Shown: piece by piece, positions 38,952 through 47,306 of the stretch
How the letters are laid out: every line of letters starts with the position of its first letter
How positions within the stretch are numbered: the first letter of the stretch is position 1
NCBI GenBank assembly: GCA_021827995.1
Contig: JAKATK010000004.1
Span: 37,931-101,930, forward strand
Reading direction: 5' to 3'
Source: Microcaldota archaeon
Lineage (GTDB): Archaea > Micrarchaeota > Micrarchaeia > Micrarchaeales > Micrarchaeaceae
Length of the DNA stretch: 64,000 nt
Translations under genes and position numbers: made by a program
Notes under the pieces: generated by a model
The model's database searches: none
What the model was told of the DNA's origin: nothing
The model's input: the letters and a program-made list of their open reading frames with translations, nothing else

Positions 38952-40145
38952 TAGGATGCTGAAAATTTAATACCGCGCCCGTCCACCCGAAAGCGCCTTA
39001 CGTTTTCCCGTCGTAATACTTGTGGGCGGGCAGACCTTCTGCAGGCGACTGTCTGTTTGGTAGATATCTACAACCCTTAGCGGAGGCGCCGCCCGTTGTA
39101 TGCGGACGGCGACCTCCCGCCTAGTCGACAAACATGGAAATATCGAAACTGAAGGATAAAATACCTGTGCTGCTTCCGCGCGTGGCGCGGATTGCAAGAG
39201 CGTACGGGCACCCGTACAAGAACGGCCTCATGGTGGCGAAGAACTGGATCGCTCTCGCCATAAAGCAACTGTTCGGATACAAGAGCGACGAGAAGACCGT
39301 CGACGGCATCTGGGAGAACGGCATCGCAGCACGCCTGGGCTACAAGCGCAAACCCAATTCGTCCCCGCTCTCCAAGGCGAGGAAATACGCCGAAAGGGGC
39401 GCGCTGGAAATGGTCTACAATGAACTTGCCGAGGAGAAATGCAGCGGCAGGCTCCTGCGACTCGTGGGTCAGGACAGCACAGACATCCCCACATTCTTCA
39501 CGAGGAAGGATAGGGACGCGCGACTGGGCCATAGGTCGCAGAAGCGGAGGGAGCGGCAGTTGAACGAGATGATCGGTGGAAACAAGACGGAGAAGAGGCT
39601 CTTCCCGGGCTATAAGTTGCACCTCGTGGATGACTGCGAGATTGTATTGCCACTTACCGCGAGGGTGGAAGCCGCGAATGTGCACGATTCGCAACCGTTC
39701 TACCAGCTCTTCCCGCACGTCACGGAAAACTTCGCCGTGCAGCACGAAGCGAAGTTCCTTGCGGATTCGGCGTACGATGCGGCGACAATACGGCAGAGGG
39801 TTCGTGATTGCTGTGAATGGCAGGGGCCATTACTGTTCGGAGACGCCGAAGGACGACGATTACGGGTCCAGATGGCTCGTCGAGCAGACGAATTCCGTGT
39901 TGGAGATGTCGTACAACCTAACGAGCCACAGGATGAGAGACATCTTGCGAATCACTGTGCACGCATTCGCCTGCCTCGTCGCAAACTTCATAGGACACTT
40001 CATGGACTGACGACAAATTTTTAATGTAGGAGATGCACGGGTTTCCCCTAGTGGTAACCAGGTGCCGTAAAGTTGGCAGCGACATGCAATCTCGTGGTGC
40101 AGCTATAACCATGCAGATGTGATGTCCAAGATTTTCAGCGTCCTA
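38952..40145 (+). mobile_element. Full-length insertion sequence, 1194 bp, DDE transposase
   Basis: Bounded by near-perfect 15-bp inverted terminal repeats: TAGGATGCTGAAAAT (38952-38966) and ATTTTCAGCGTCCTA (40131-40145), one mismatch. It carries one transposase gene with a frame break. I see no convincing target duplication. It sits 57 bp upstream of wtpA and 53 bp upstream of the initiator tRNA. Two half-copies exist at 3261-3730 and 25880-26251. Confidence 0.9.
39134..40010 (+). pseudogene. IS transposase, DDE type, with a frameshift near 39795
   Basis: The N-terminal part (MEISKLKDKIPVLL ...) carries the first catalytic Asp in VGQDSTDIP and the second in ADSAYDAATIR. The third, Glu, is in the frame one base further on (RWLVEQTNSVLE), which ends FIGHFMD at 40010; the remnant at 25880 confirms that this frame is the original C-terminus. 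Without shifting, the product is 296 residues and lacks the Glu. The break lies between about 39785 and 39810 and could be mutational or a programmed shift. Resembles IS5/IS4-like transposases; the exact family is not decided. Confidence 0.8.
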
Positions 40146-40198
40146 ACCCTCTTGTGTATGCAGTTAGTTATTTAAAAACGAACTACTCAGTAAGGCAA

Positions 40199-40273
40199 AG
40201 CGAGGTAGGGTAGTCTGGAGTGCCCGCCGGGCTCATAACCCGGAGATCGATGGTTCAAATCCATTCCTCGCTA
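40199..40273 (+). tRNA. Initiator tRNA-Met(CAU)
   Basis: Acceptor stem AGCGAGG (40199-40205) pairs with CCTCGCT (40266-40272), A73 follows, and no CCA is encoded. Anticodon loop CTCATAA gives CAU. The A1-U72 pair and three G-C pairs at the base of the anticodon stem (CCGGG/CCCGG) mark the archaeal initiator. T-arm GATGG-TTCAAAT-CCATT is normal and there is no intron. TATA-like TTATTTAAAA (40168-40177) lies about 25 bp upstream. Confidence 0.93.
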
Positions 40274-40401
40274 TCCCACCCCCCATACTTCCACTATTCG
40301 TTGCAGCTTGTTTGTTATTGTATTGTATTGGGAACGACGTATACATGCAAGTGGTAGTACGATGCAGCATGGGCATGGAATACATGAACAATGGTGTGTG
40401 C

Positions 40402-40899
40402 ATGTCGGACAATGTCACCTATGATGTGATTTGGCAAGTTCTCAGGCGAGAGAAGCAGACGAACGAGTTGCTGGCGATACCCAAGAGCTTCTACGCTGAC
40501 GTGTCTGCGTTCATAGACAGCATAGACAAGAACCATAACGAAGAGAACGACCAGCTCCGCGCAAACACTGTGAAGCTAGTCACGGAAATGTATGAAAAGC
40601 GCAAACAGAAGATACTTATATACACTGCACTTGGTCGTGCGCTACCTTCGTCGTTGCCGGCCGAGGAAACCAGTTTCTATAACGACGTGATGGAAAGGTT
40701 TAAATCAAGCCAGTTCACATATACTAGACACGGCGATGCGAACAAGACCACGCTGGAGTCGCTCCTGGACATGCCCGAGATTCTGTTGCCGTCTGGCAGT
40801 AGGGTCGGTCCGCTTGTCAAGAACCAATACCTGACCGTCGATAACGAGGACGACGCCGCATTCCTTGTGAGCAACGCGCTGTGCAAGAAAGTAGGTTGA
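40402..40899 (+). CDS. GINS complex subunit (archaeal Gins51/Gins15-type)
   Basis: 165 residues. GINS links MCM helicase and Cdc45/RecJ at the replication fork. The pattern fits the archaeal family: an N-terminal helix ending in LLAIPKSFYADVSAFIDSI, a long helical A-domain with YEKRKQKILIYTALG, then a small C-terminal B-domain (LLPSGSRVGPLVKNQYLTV). Several in-frame upstream ATGs exist; ATG 40402 (MSDNVTYDVIWQVLRREK) gives the usual family N-terminus. eL42 starts 4 bp after the stop. Confidence 0.85.
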   Translation: MSDNVTYDVIWQVLRREKQTNELLAIPKSFYADVSAFIDSIDKNHNEENDQLRANTVKLVTEMYEKRKQKILIYTALGRALPSSLPAEETSFYNDVMERFKSSQFTYTRHGDANKTTLESLLDMPEILLPSGSRVGPLVKNQYLTVDNEDDAAFLVSNALCKKVG

Positions 40900-40903
40900 C
40901 TAC

Positions 40904-41191
40904 ATGAAAATCGCTAACGAGCTGCGTGTGTACTGCCCCAAGTGCGACAAGCACACGGAGCACAAGGTGAAGGTCTATTCGAAGAAGCAGGAGAGCGGCC
41001 TCAACGTGGGCAACAGGAGGCGAGAGAGGAAGCTCAAGGGCTTCCACGGCAAGATCAAGGGTGCTGCCACTGTCAAGAAGGCTGGAAAGCACCAGAAAGC
41101 CCTGCTCGCGTGCAAGGAGTGCGGCTATACTGTGGAGCGCGTCCTGGGCACTAGGACAAAGAAAAAACTCGAGATCAAGACCGGCGGGTGA
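40904..41191 (+). CDS. rpl44e: Ribosomal protein eL42 (L44e)
   Basis: 95 residues, zinc-ribbon protein of the large subunit near the E site. Zinc ligands are Cys11/Cys14 (CPKC) and Cys70/Cys73 (CKEC). Basic throughout. The stop directly abuts the aIF2-alpha start. In many archaea eS27 follows eL42; here it does not. Confidence 0.97.
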   Translation: MKIANELRVYCPKCDKHTEHKVKVYSKKQESGLNVGNRRRERKLKGFHGKIKGAATVKKAGKHQKALLACKECGYTVERVLGTRTKKKLEIKTGG

Positions 41192-41983
41192 ATGACTGAG
41201 AAACAGCGTAGGCTGCCCAGCGTCGGGGACCTGGTCATCGCTAATGTCAGCAAGATAGAGCGGTTCGGGGCCTACTGCAAGCTGCCGGAGTACGACAACC
41301 TAGAGGTCTTCCTGCCCATAAGGGAGGTCTCGTCCGGCTGGATAAAGAACATACGCGAGTTCATACACGACGGCGAGAAGCTGGTGTGCAGGGTGGCACT
41401 CTACGACAAGGAGCGCAACACCATAGACGTGTCGCTGAAGAAGGTCAGCTCCAAGGAAACGAAGGAGAAGCTCGGCGCTTACAACTTGGAGAACAGGCTG
41501 ACGGCCCTGTTCCGGCAGGCCGTCACTACGAGCAAGGCGTCTCCGGAGCAGCTGCACGAGATCGTCATGTCGGAGTTCGGCAGCTACACATCCATGATGC
41601 GCAGCCTGATAGACAACACAGAGGCATCGCAGAAGAGCGCCCTGCCGAAGAAGCTCAGGACCACGCTGCTCAAGCTCTACGAGGCCAACAAGCCGGTAAA
41701 GAAGTACGAGGTGGCGTACACGATGACGCTGTCGTCATACAACACGCGCACCGGTGCGCAGGAGCTGCGCGGCATAATCACGGCCATGAAAGAGAAAGGC
41801 GTGGCCATAAAGTACATAAGCGCACCAAAGTACAGGCTCATGGCCGGCGGCACCGACTACGCGGACGCTGAATCCAAGATAAAGAGCGCGGTGCAGATAG
41901 CCGAGGGCATAAAGAAGGGGACTTTCGCGATAGAGAAGGAGAAGCACAAGAAGGCGAAGGAGAGCGCGATCGGGGAGCTGTAG
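41192..41983 (+). CDS. eif2a: Translation initiation factor aIF2 subunit alpha
   Basis: 263 residues. aIF2 delivers initiator tRNA to the small subunit. N-terminal S1 domain (GDLVIANVSKIERFGAYCKLPEY ... FLPIREVS), a helical middle, and a C-terminal alpha-beta domain that contacts the gamma subunit (YTMTLSSYNTRTGAQEL, ISAPKYRLMA). Part of the GINS-eL42-aIF2-alpha-PAC2 run; the initiator tRNA gene is only 0.9 kb upstream. Confidence 0.96.
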   Translation: MTEKQRRLPSVGDLVIANVSKIERFGAYCKLPEYDNLEVFLPIREVSSGWIKNIREFIHDGEKLVCRVALYDKERNTIDVSLKKVSSKETKEKLGAYNLENRLTALFRQAVTTSKASPEQLHEIVMSEFGSYTSMMRSLIDNTEASQKSALPKKLRTTLLKLYEANKPVKKYEVAYTMTLSSYNTRTGAQELRGIITAMKEKGVAIKYISAPKYRLMAGGTDYADAESKIKSAVQIAEGIKKGTFAIEKEKHKKAKESAIGEL

Positions 41984-41990
41984 TGGTGCA

Positions 41991-42794
41991 ATGGACAAGA
42001 CGACCATAATCACGAACAGGAAGGTCAGGCTGAACAAGCCCATACTCGTTGTCGGCCTGCCGGGCATAGGCCACGTGGGCAAGCTAGTGGCGAACCAGCT
42101 CATCAAGGAGTTCAAGGGCAAGCGCTTCGCGACCATGTACTCGCCGCACTTCCCGCACCAGGTGGTGATGCGCCGTGATGGAACCATAAGGCTGGTCAGC
42201 AACAGGTTCTACGTTCTTAAGCCGAAGTCAGCCGGCAGCGACATAGTGATCCTTACCGGCGACGTCCAGGCGGTAACCCCAGAGGGCCAGTACGAGACGA
42301 ATTCCAAGATCGTCGAATACTTCGCCAAGGAACTCAAGGGCTCATTCGTCTACACAATAGGCGGCTACAGTGTCGGTGCACCCATAGCAGCCACCCCCAA
42401 GGTCTTCGGGAACGTCACCAGGAAGGAGATTGCCGAGCAGTTCAAGGGTCAGGGCATACTCTTCGGCAAGTCGCGTGGCATGATATGGGGCTCAGCCGGC
42501 CTGATACTTGCGTTCGCGAAGCAGGACAAAATCAGCGGCATATGCCTGATGGGCGAGACCGGCTTCTTGGAAGTGGATCCTGCAGCGGCCAAGTCTGTGC
42601 TGACCGTGCTCGCCAAGAAGCTCGGCCTAAAGATAGACATGACGAACATAGACGAGAAGATAAACGAGACGGCGAGGGCGCTCAGCGCACTCGAACAGAA
42701 GGTGGCCCTAGGCCTCCAGCAGGAGCAGCAGAACGCGCCGCAGGCGCCGCAGCCCAGCAAGGGCCCGAGCGAGCAGCCTTCTTATATAAGGTAG
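41991..42794 (+). CDS. PAC2-family protein (proteasome assembly chaperone-like)
   Basis: 267 residues. Core motifs VVGLPGIGHVGKLVANQLI, SPHFPHQVVM, GDVQAVTPEGQYE, YTIGGYSVGAP and LMGETGFLEVDP are typical of archaeal PAC2 proteins, often found after aIF2-alpha and Nop10. Relatives assist 20S proteasome assembly, but the archaeal role is not firmly settled. The C-terminus is a Gln/Pro-rich tail. It starts 7 nt after aIF2-alpha; no room for Nop10. Confidence 0.9.
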   Translation: MDKTTIITNRKVRLNKPILVVGLPGIGHVGKLVANQLIKEFKGKRFATMYSPHFPHQVVMRRDGTIRLVSNRFYVLKPKSAGSDIVILTGDVQAVTPEGQYETNSKIVEYFAKELKGSFVYTIGGYSVGAPIAATPKVFGNVTRKEIAEQFKGQGILFGKSRGMIWGSAGLILAFAKQDKISGICLMGETGFLEVDPAAAKSVLTVLAKKLGLKIDMTNIDEKINETARALSALEQKVALGLQQEQQNAPQAPQPSKGPSEQPSYIR

Positions 42795-42937
42795 CGCAGC
42801 GCAACTGTCAGAGCCTAATTTTGCTCCGGTCGTAGGCCAATCCTCCCGTTTACGTCAGGACTTTTGCGCGAATCCAGTGTAAAAGCTATCATGGCAGTTG
42901 CACGGAAACAGACGAATAAAGTCCGATAATTGGCGCG

Positions 42938-43050
42938 TTGTTGCAACAAAGCCGTAATACTTCATTGTTATTTCTATGCCCAAAAGCGTTGCCAATTGCA
43001 ACAATGTTATAAAAAGTAACATTGTTACCCAAAAAGTAATGATATTACTT
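42938..43050. promoter_or_regulatory. Cluster of palindromes in an AT-rich intergenic region
   Basis: The 319-bp gap 42795-43113 holds TTGTTGCAACAA (42938-42949); a direct repeat TTGCAACAA (42941-42949, 42996-43004); AACAATGTTA (43000-43009) inverted as TAACATTGTT (43017-43026); the overlapping GTAACATTGTTAC (43016-43028); and AAGTAATGATATTACTT (43034-43050). They flank a TATA-like TTATAAAAA (43007-43015). A second TATA (TTATAACTTTTTATC, 43078-43092) precedes ATG 43114. Dyads of this size look like operators for a dimeric regulator. Confidence 0.6.
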
Positions 43051-43113
43051 AAAAGGTAAAACCATCCTAAGTGACCATTATAACTTTTTATCGCGATGAA
43101 GTACTGTGATAGA

Positions 43114-43497
43114 ATGGCAGAAAAAGTACTCAGATTCCAGAACAAAGGCAAAAAACCAAGCGATGTAGCAACGCAGCTTGCGCAGAAGCTCTCGACAGAA
43201 GGTTACAAGGTGCAGTCCAACAACACACCTAGCGGCATAGTGATGCAGGCAACCAAGGCCGATATCCCGAGGGACCTCATAGCTGCTGACCGTGCCTTCA
43301 CAATACTGGTGGCCGGCAATCCCAATGACTTCACTGTGAACATCGGGATAGGTAAGCTGATGCAGAACCTTGGCGTGATGGCAGCCGAGACGCTGCTGCT
43401 GTCCGGGCTCTTCCTAGCTGTGGACGTGCCAGAGATGCTATGGACCAAGCACGTTGAGGAGGGTATAGCCAAGAACGTAACCGAGGTCGTGGGCTGA
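43114..43497 (+). CDS. Conserved-looking soluble protein, unknown function
   Basis: 127 residues, no membrane segment at the N-terminus. It starts MAEKVLRFQNKGKKPSDVATQLAQKL, passes through VQSNNTPSGIVMQATKADIPRDLIAADRAFTILVAGN and ends in a more hydrophobic part (AAETLLLSGLFLAVDVPEML). No family recognised. ATG 43096 is in frame but too close to the TATA box at 43078-43092, so ATG 43114 is preferred. Preceded by the palindrome cluster and followed by a textbook terminator, so it is a tightly bounded single-gene unit, probably regulated. Confidence 0.75.
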   Translation: MAEKVLRFQNKGKKPSDVATQLAQKLSTEGYKVQSNNTPSGIVMQATKADIPRDLIAADRAFTILVAGNPNDFTVNIGIGKLMQNLGVMAAETLLLSGLFLAVDVPEMLWTKHVEEGIAKNVTEVVG

Positions 43498-43510
43498 GAG
43501 CAACCTGCGT

Positions 43511-43540
43511 GTTACTAGTTCAGTAACTTCTTCTTTTTTT
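43511..43540 (+). terminator. Hairpin plus T-run terminator
   Basis: GTTACT (43511-43516) and AGTAAC (43522-43527) form a 6-bp stem with a 5-nt loop, followed by a T-rich tract ending in seven Ts (43534-43540). It ends the gene at 43114. A second hairpin of five G and five C (43548-43552, 43559-43563) follows. Confidence 0.7.
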
Positions 43541-43691
43541 GACAGAGGGGGGAGCAATCCCCCAATAACTTTATTAGGTTCTTGCGTACCCAGACGCGAA
43601 TAGAGCACCGAATCCAAGTCGATGCGCGCTGCAGGCACAGCTCGCCAGCCGGATATGTCTCTGATTAGAGGCCCAAAGCAAAGGCGTCGAG

Positions 43692-44984
43692 CTACGGCTC
43701 CACTCTGTTGATCATCCTTGGGAACGGTATCGCGTCGCGTATGTGATCCAGATTAAGCATCCACTTGAGCAGGCGCTCGACGCCTAGGCCGAAGCCGCTG
43801 TGCGGCACACTGCCGTACCTGCGCAAATCGACATACCAGTAGTAGTCCTTCTCGTTGAGCCCATAAGTTTTGAGCCTCTCGATGAGTTCCTTGTAGTCAT
43901 ACACCCTCTCGCTGCCGCCTATTATCTCGCCGTGGCCGTGCGGCGCCTGGAGGTCCGCGCAGAGCGCGAACTCAGGATCGCTAGGGTCTGCCCTCATGTA
44001 GAAGGCCTTTATCTTGAGCGGCCACTTGTGTATGAACACAGGTTTGTCCTCAGTTTCGGTGAGCACCTTCTCGTCATCGGCGCCTATGTCGTCGAGCCAC
44101 TCCTTGTGCACGCCCCTCTCATCTAGCTTCTTCAGGGCATCCGCGTAGGTTAGCCTCTTGAACGGTGTTGTCACATTGCCCAGGGCCTTCCTGTCTACGC
44201 CAAGCTCGTCGAGCAGCGCGGCCTGCTCCGTAGCCATGCGCCTGCACACATAAGCGACCATGTCCTCCTGCAGTTTCATGTTGTCCTCGTTGGCGTAGTA
44301 GGCCGCCTCAGCCTCCAAGTGCCAGTACTCGGCCAGGTGCTTGACCGTCCTGGACTTCTCCGCCCTGAACGATGGCATCAGGTCGTAGACCTTCTCCAGT
44401 GACGGCACCATGGCTTCGAGGTACAGCTGCGACGACTGCGTCAGGTAAGCCTTCCTGCCGAAGAAGTCTATGTCAAACATGTCGGCCCCGCTCTCGCCGC
44501 CAGCTATTGTTATTACCGGCGGCGTGACCTCCCAGAAGCGGCTTTCAGCGAAGAACGCCCTGAGGTACGCGAACAGCGCCGACCTGGCCTTGAGTATATT
44601 GGTCATGCGCTGGCTCCTGATCCACAGGTGTCTCTTGTCGAGTAACAGTTCCGTGCTCTGGTATTCTGTTATCGGGAACGGCTCGGCCACGTGCGTGTTG
44701 CTGAACTTCCTGGCATCAATCTCGAAGCCTGTCGGAGCCCTGCTGTCCTGTTTCACCACGCCGTCCACGACTATGCTCGATTCTATGGTCGTGTCTGTGA
44801 CCGCCTTCCACGAATCGGCATCGACCCTGTCCTTCTTGACGGCGAGCTGCATTATCCCGGTACTGTCCCGCATGACTACGAAGGCCACGCCCCCGCTCTG
44901 GCGCTTCCTGTACACCCATCCGGCGAGCCTGACCTCCGCGCCGGGGTTCTTCTTCGCGTCTTCTATGTGAGAGAATTGCAGCAC
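43692..44984 (-). CDS. asnS: Asparaginyl-tRNA synthetase
   Basis: Class IIb synthetase. 430 residues: an N-terminal OB-fold that binds the anticodon (VRLAGWVYRKRQSGGVAFVVMRD), then the catalytic core with motif 2 (PSFRAEKSRTVKHLAEYWHLEAE) and motif 3 (HSGFGLGVERLLKW). The ending YYWYVDLRRYGSVPHSGFG ... FPRMINRVEP is of the archaeal AsnRS group rather than AspRS. Starts at GTG 44984 with GGATAAAATAAAG (45012-45024) as TATA box. A dedicated AsnRS means Asn-tRNA need not be made by the GatCAB route. Confidence 0.93.
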   Translation of the reverse strand: MLQFSHIEDAKKNPGAEVRLAGWVYRKRQSGGVAFVVMRDSTGIMQLAVKKDRVDADSWKAVTDTTIESSIVVDGVVKQDSRAPTGFEIDARKFSNTHVAEPFPITEYQSTELLLDKRHLWIRSQRMTNILKARSALFAYLRAFFAESRFWEVTPPVITIAGGESGADMFDIDFFGRKAYLTQSSQLYLEAMVPSLEKVYDLMPSFRAEKSRTVKHLAEYWHLEAEAAYYANEDNMKLQEDMVAYVCRRMATEQAALLDELGVDRKALGNVTTPFKRLTYADALKKLDERGVHKEWLDDIGADDEKVLTETEDKPVFIHKWPLKIKAFYMRADPSDPEFALCADLQAPHGHGEIIGGSERVYDYKELIERLKTYGLNEKDYYWYVDLRRYGSVPHSGFGLGVERLLKWMLNLDHIRDAIPFPRMINRVEP

Positions 44985-45100
44985 GAAATTACCCAGAGGA
45001 TTCCTCTGTTCTTTATTTTATCCTTTTTGATTGTGCATGTGCGCCCTCGCGCACGCATAGCATTTATAATTTTGCGCAAAAGTGCATTGTCGAATAGTCC

Positions 45101-46099
45101 GTGGCACCTGTGCCGACGAAATCCTCGGTGGTTCTGACGAAGTTCTACAACAGCGTCCTGGAGCTCATAGGCGACACGCCGCTCGTGAAGCTGAACAAGG
45201 TAATACCCAACAAGAAGGTAACGGTGCTGGCCAAGCTGGAGTACATGAATCCCGGCGGCAGCGTGAAGGACCGCATAGGCATATCAATGATACGCGACGG
45301 TGAGGCCAGGCGCCGCCTGAAACCAGGCGCCACGATCGTAGAGCCCACCTCCGGCAATACCGGCGTGGGCTTAGCAATGGCCTCAGCGATCGGCGGCTAC
45401 AAGACTATATTCGTCATGCCCGACAAGATGAGCAAGGAAAAGGAGGACCTTCTGCGCGCATACGGCTCTGATGTGATAAGGACGCCAACTGCCGTTCCAC
45501 CAGACGACCCGCGCAGCAACTACAGGGTCGCGGAGCGCATATCGATGGAGCGTGGAGCCTTCCTGCCCAACCAGTACGCGAACCAGAAGAATCCAGAGGC
45601 GCACTTCAGGACCACGGGCCCTGAGATATGGCGTGACACCGACGGCAAGATCACGCACTTCGTGGCCGGAATGGGCACCGGCGGCACGATAACCGGTACG
45701 GGCAGGTTCCTGAAGAGCAAGAGCAAGAAGGTCCGCGTCATAGGCGTTGACCCGGCGGGCTCGGTCTTCCGCGACAGGTTCTACCACAGGCCAGACCACT
45801 TCCACACGTACAGGGTCGAGGGCATAGGCGAAGACTTCGTGCCCACGTCCCTTGACATGAGCGTCATCGACGACATAATGACGGTCGATGACAAGGAGTC
45901 GTTCCTTATGGCTAGGCGGCTAGCCCGCGAGGAGGGAATCCTTGTCGGCGGCTCTTCCGGCACTGCCGCTGCCGCCGCGAAGAAGCTAGCGAGCAAGCTC
46001 TCTAGCGGCCTCATCGTCGTCCTGTTCCCTGACACAGGCAGGAATTACCTCAGTACCATATTCAACGACGAGTGGATGAAGAGCAACGGCTTCCTTTGA
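45101..46099 (+). CDS. Cystathionine beta-synthase / cysteine synthase (PLP enzyme)
   Basis: 332 residues, fold II PLP enzyme. PLP lysine is Lys56 in NPGGSVKDRIG; the substrate loop is EPTSGNTGVGLA and the phosphate cup GTGGTITGTGRFL. The ending PDTGRNYLSTIFNDEWM is characteristic of cystathionine beta-synthases. It lacks the heme domain and the C-terminal CBS pair, as in archaeal forms. Placed 10 bp before a cystathionine gamma-lyase homologue, so it most likely makes cystathionine from homocysteine and serine; cysteine synthase activity is the alternative. GTG start with TTTATAAT (45064-45071) upstream. Confidence 0.9.
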   Translation: MAPVPTKSSVVLTKFYNSVLELIGDTPLVKLNKVIPNKKVTVLAKLEYMNPGGSVKDRIGISMIRDGEARRRLKPGATIVEPTSGNTGVGLAMASAIGGYKTIFVMPDKMSKEKEDLLRAYGSDVIRTPTAVPPDDPRSNYRVAERISMERGAFLPNQYANQKNPEAHFRTTGPEIWRDTDGKITHFVAGMGTGGTITGTGRFLKSKSKKVRVIGVDPAGSVFRDRFYHRPDHFHTYRVEGIGEDFVPTSLDMSVIDDIMTVDDKESFLMARRLAREEGILVGGSSGTAAAAAKKLASKLSSGLIVVLFPDTGRNYLSTIFNDEWMKSNGFL

Positions 46100-46109
46100 T
46101 GGTGATGCG

Positions 46110-47279
46110 ATGGAGTTTGAAACAAGCGTTGTGCATTCCGGCGAGGAGCCCAACATGGAGCCCGGCGGCACCGGCGACATAGCCTCGCCGATACACCTGT
46201 CGTCAACATTTGCGAGGAAGAGGGTCGACAAGCCCACCGGAGGCTTCACCTACTCAAGAACAACGAATCCGACGCGCAGCATGCTCGAGGCGCGGCTGGC
46301 CGCGCTGGAGGGCGCGAAGCACGGATTAGCGTTCTCATCTGGCTTGGCAGCAGAGACCTCGCTGCTACTGGCGCTGCTCAAGTCAGGTGATCACATAGTG
46401 GCGTTCGACGACCTCTACGGTGGCACAAAGAGGTTGTTCGACAAGGTGATGGCCAAGTTCGGCGTCTCAGTCACATACGCGGACGCTACCGACCCGGCCA
46501 AAGTCAAAAGGGCCATGCGCAAGAACACCCGCATGGTCTGGCTAGAGACCCCCACGAACCCGCTGCTCAAGCTGTGCGACATAAGAGCCATATCTGAGAT
46601 CGCCCATGCGCACAGTGCAGTGTCGGTGGTGGACAACACGTTCGCGACGCCGTACTTCCAAAAGCCGCTGGAGCTCGATGCGGACGTATCGCTCTACAGC
46701 ACTACCAAGTACATGAACGGTCACAGCGATTCGATCGGCGGCGCGATAGTACTTTCCGACGAGGCACTCAACGAGAAGATAAAGTTCATGCAGAACGCCG
46801 CCGGTGCCATACTCTCTGCCTTCGATAGCTTCTTGGTCCTGCGCGGCCTCAAGACGCTGCCCCTCAGGATGCGCGAGCACGGGAGCAATGCCATGAAGGT
46901 TGCCGAGTTCCTAGAGGCCCGCAGTGGCGTGCAGAGGGTCCGCTATCCAGGCCTGGACAGCCACCCGCAGCACGGGCTGGCCGAGAGGCAGATGAGCGGC
47001 TTCGGAGGCATGATAACATTCGAGGTCAGTGGCGGTCGCGGCGCAGCGATAAAGTTCCTCGAATCGCTCAGGCTGGTCAGCCTTGCTGAGGACCTCGGCG
47101 GCGTCAAGTCGCTGGCGGAGCACCCGGCGTCGATGACGCACGCTGACATACCTAGGGCGGCGCGGGAGAGGATCGGCATCAGCGAGGCCCTTGTCAGGCT
47201 CTCAGTCGGCATAGAGGCCAGCGACGACATCATAGCCGACATAGACCAAGCGCTGGCCAGAGCGAACGGCAAGCGCTAG
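46110..47279 (+). CDS. Cystathionine gamma-lyase / gamma-synthase family PLP enzyme
   Basis: 389 residues, fold I Cys/Met metabolism enzyme. PLP phosphate ligands in YSRTTNPTRSMLEARLAALE; catalytic Lys near residue 200 in SLYSTTKYMNGHSD; C-terminal SLGG-type substrate loop DLGGVKSLAEHPASMTH. With the preceding gene it forms a reverse transsulfuration unit: homocysteine to cystathionine to cysteine plus 2-oxobutyrate. Sequence alone does not separate lyase from gamma-synthase; the pairing favours lyase. Confidence 0.92.
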   Translation: MEFETSVVHSGEEPNMEPGGTGDIASPIHLSSTFARKRVDKPTGGFTYSRTTNPTRSMLEARLAALEGAKHGLAFSSGLAAETSLLLALLKSGDHIVAFDDLYGGTKRLFDKVMAKFGVSVTYADATDPAKVKRAMRKNTRMVWLETPTNPLLKLCDIRAISEIAHAHSAVSVVDNTFATPYFQKPLELDADVSLYSTTKYMNGHSDSIGGAIVLSDEALNEKIKFMQNAAGAILSAFDSFLVLRGLKTLPLRMREHGSNAMKVAEFLEARSGVQRVRYPGLDSHPQHGLAERQMSGFGGMITFEVSGGRGAAIKFLESLRLVSLAEDLGGVKSLAEHPASMTHADIPRAARERIGISEALVRLSVGIEASDDIIADIDQALARANGKR

Positions 47280-47306
47280 GATTGGCACGCAGTCGCCACC
47301 TACGCA

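Noticed and set aside
42795..43113. AT-rich palindrome region as a replication origin
   Set aside because: No Cdc6/Orc1 gene next to it and no recognisable origin recognition boxes; an operator region is simpler.
42855..43151. Minus-strand 98-codon hydrophobic frame across the palindrome region
   Set aside because: Covers two TATA boxes, the dyads and the start of the 43114 gene; hydrophobicity follows from the AT-rich complement, and no promoter or ribosome-binding site serves it.
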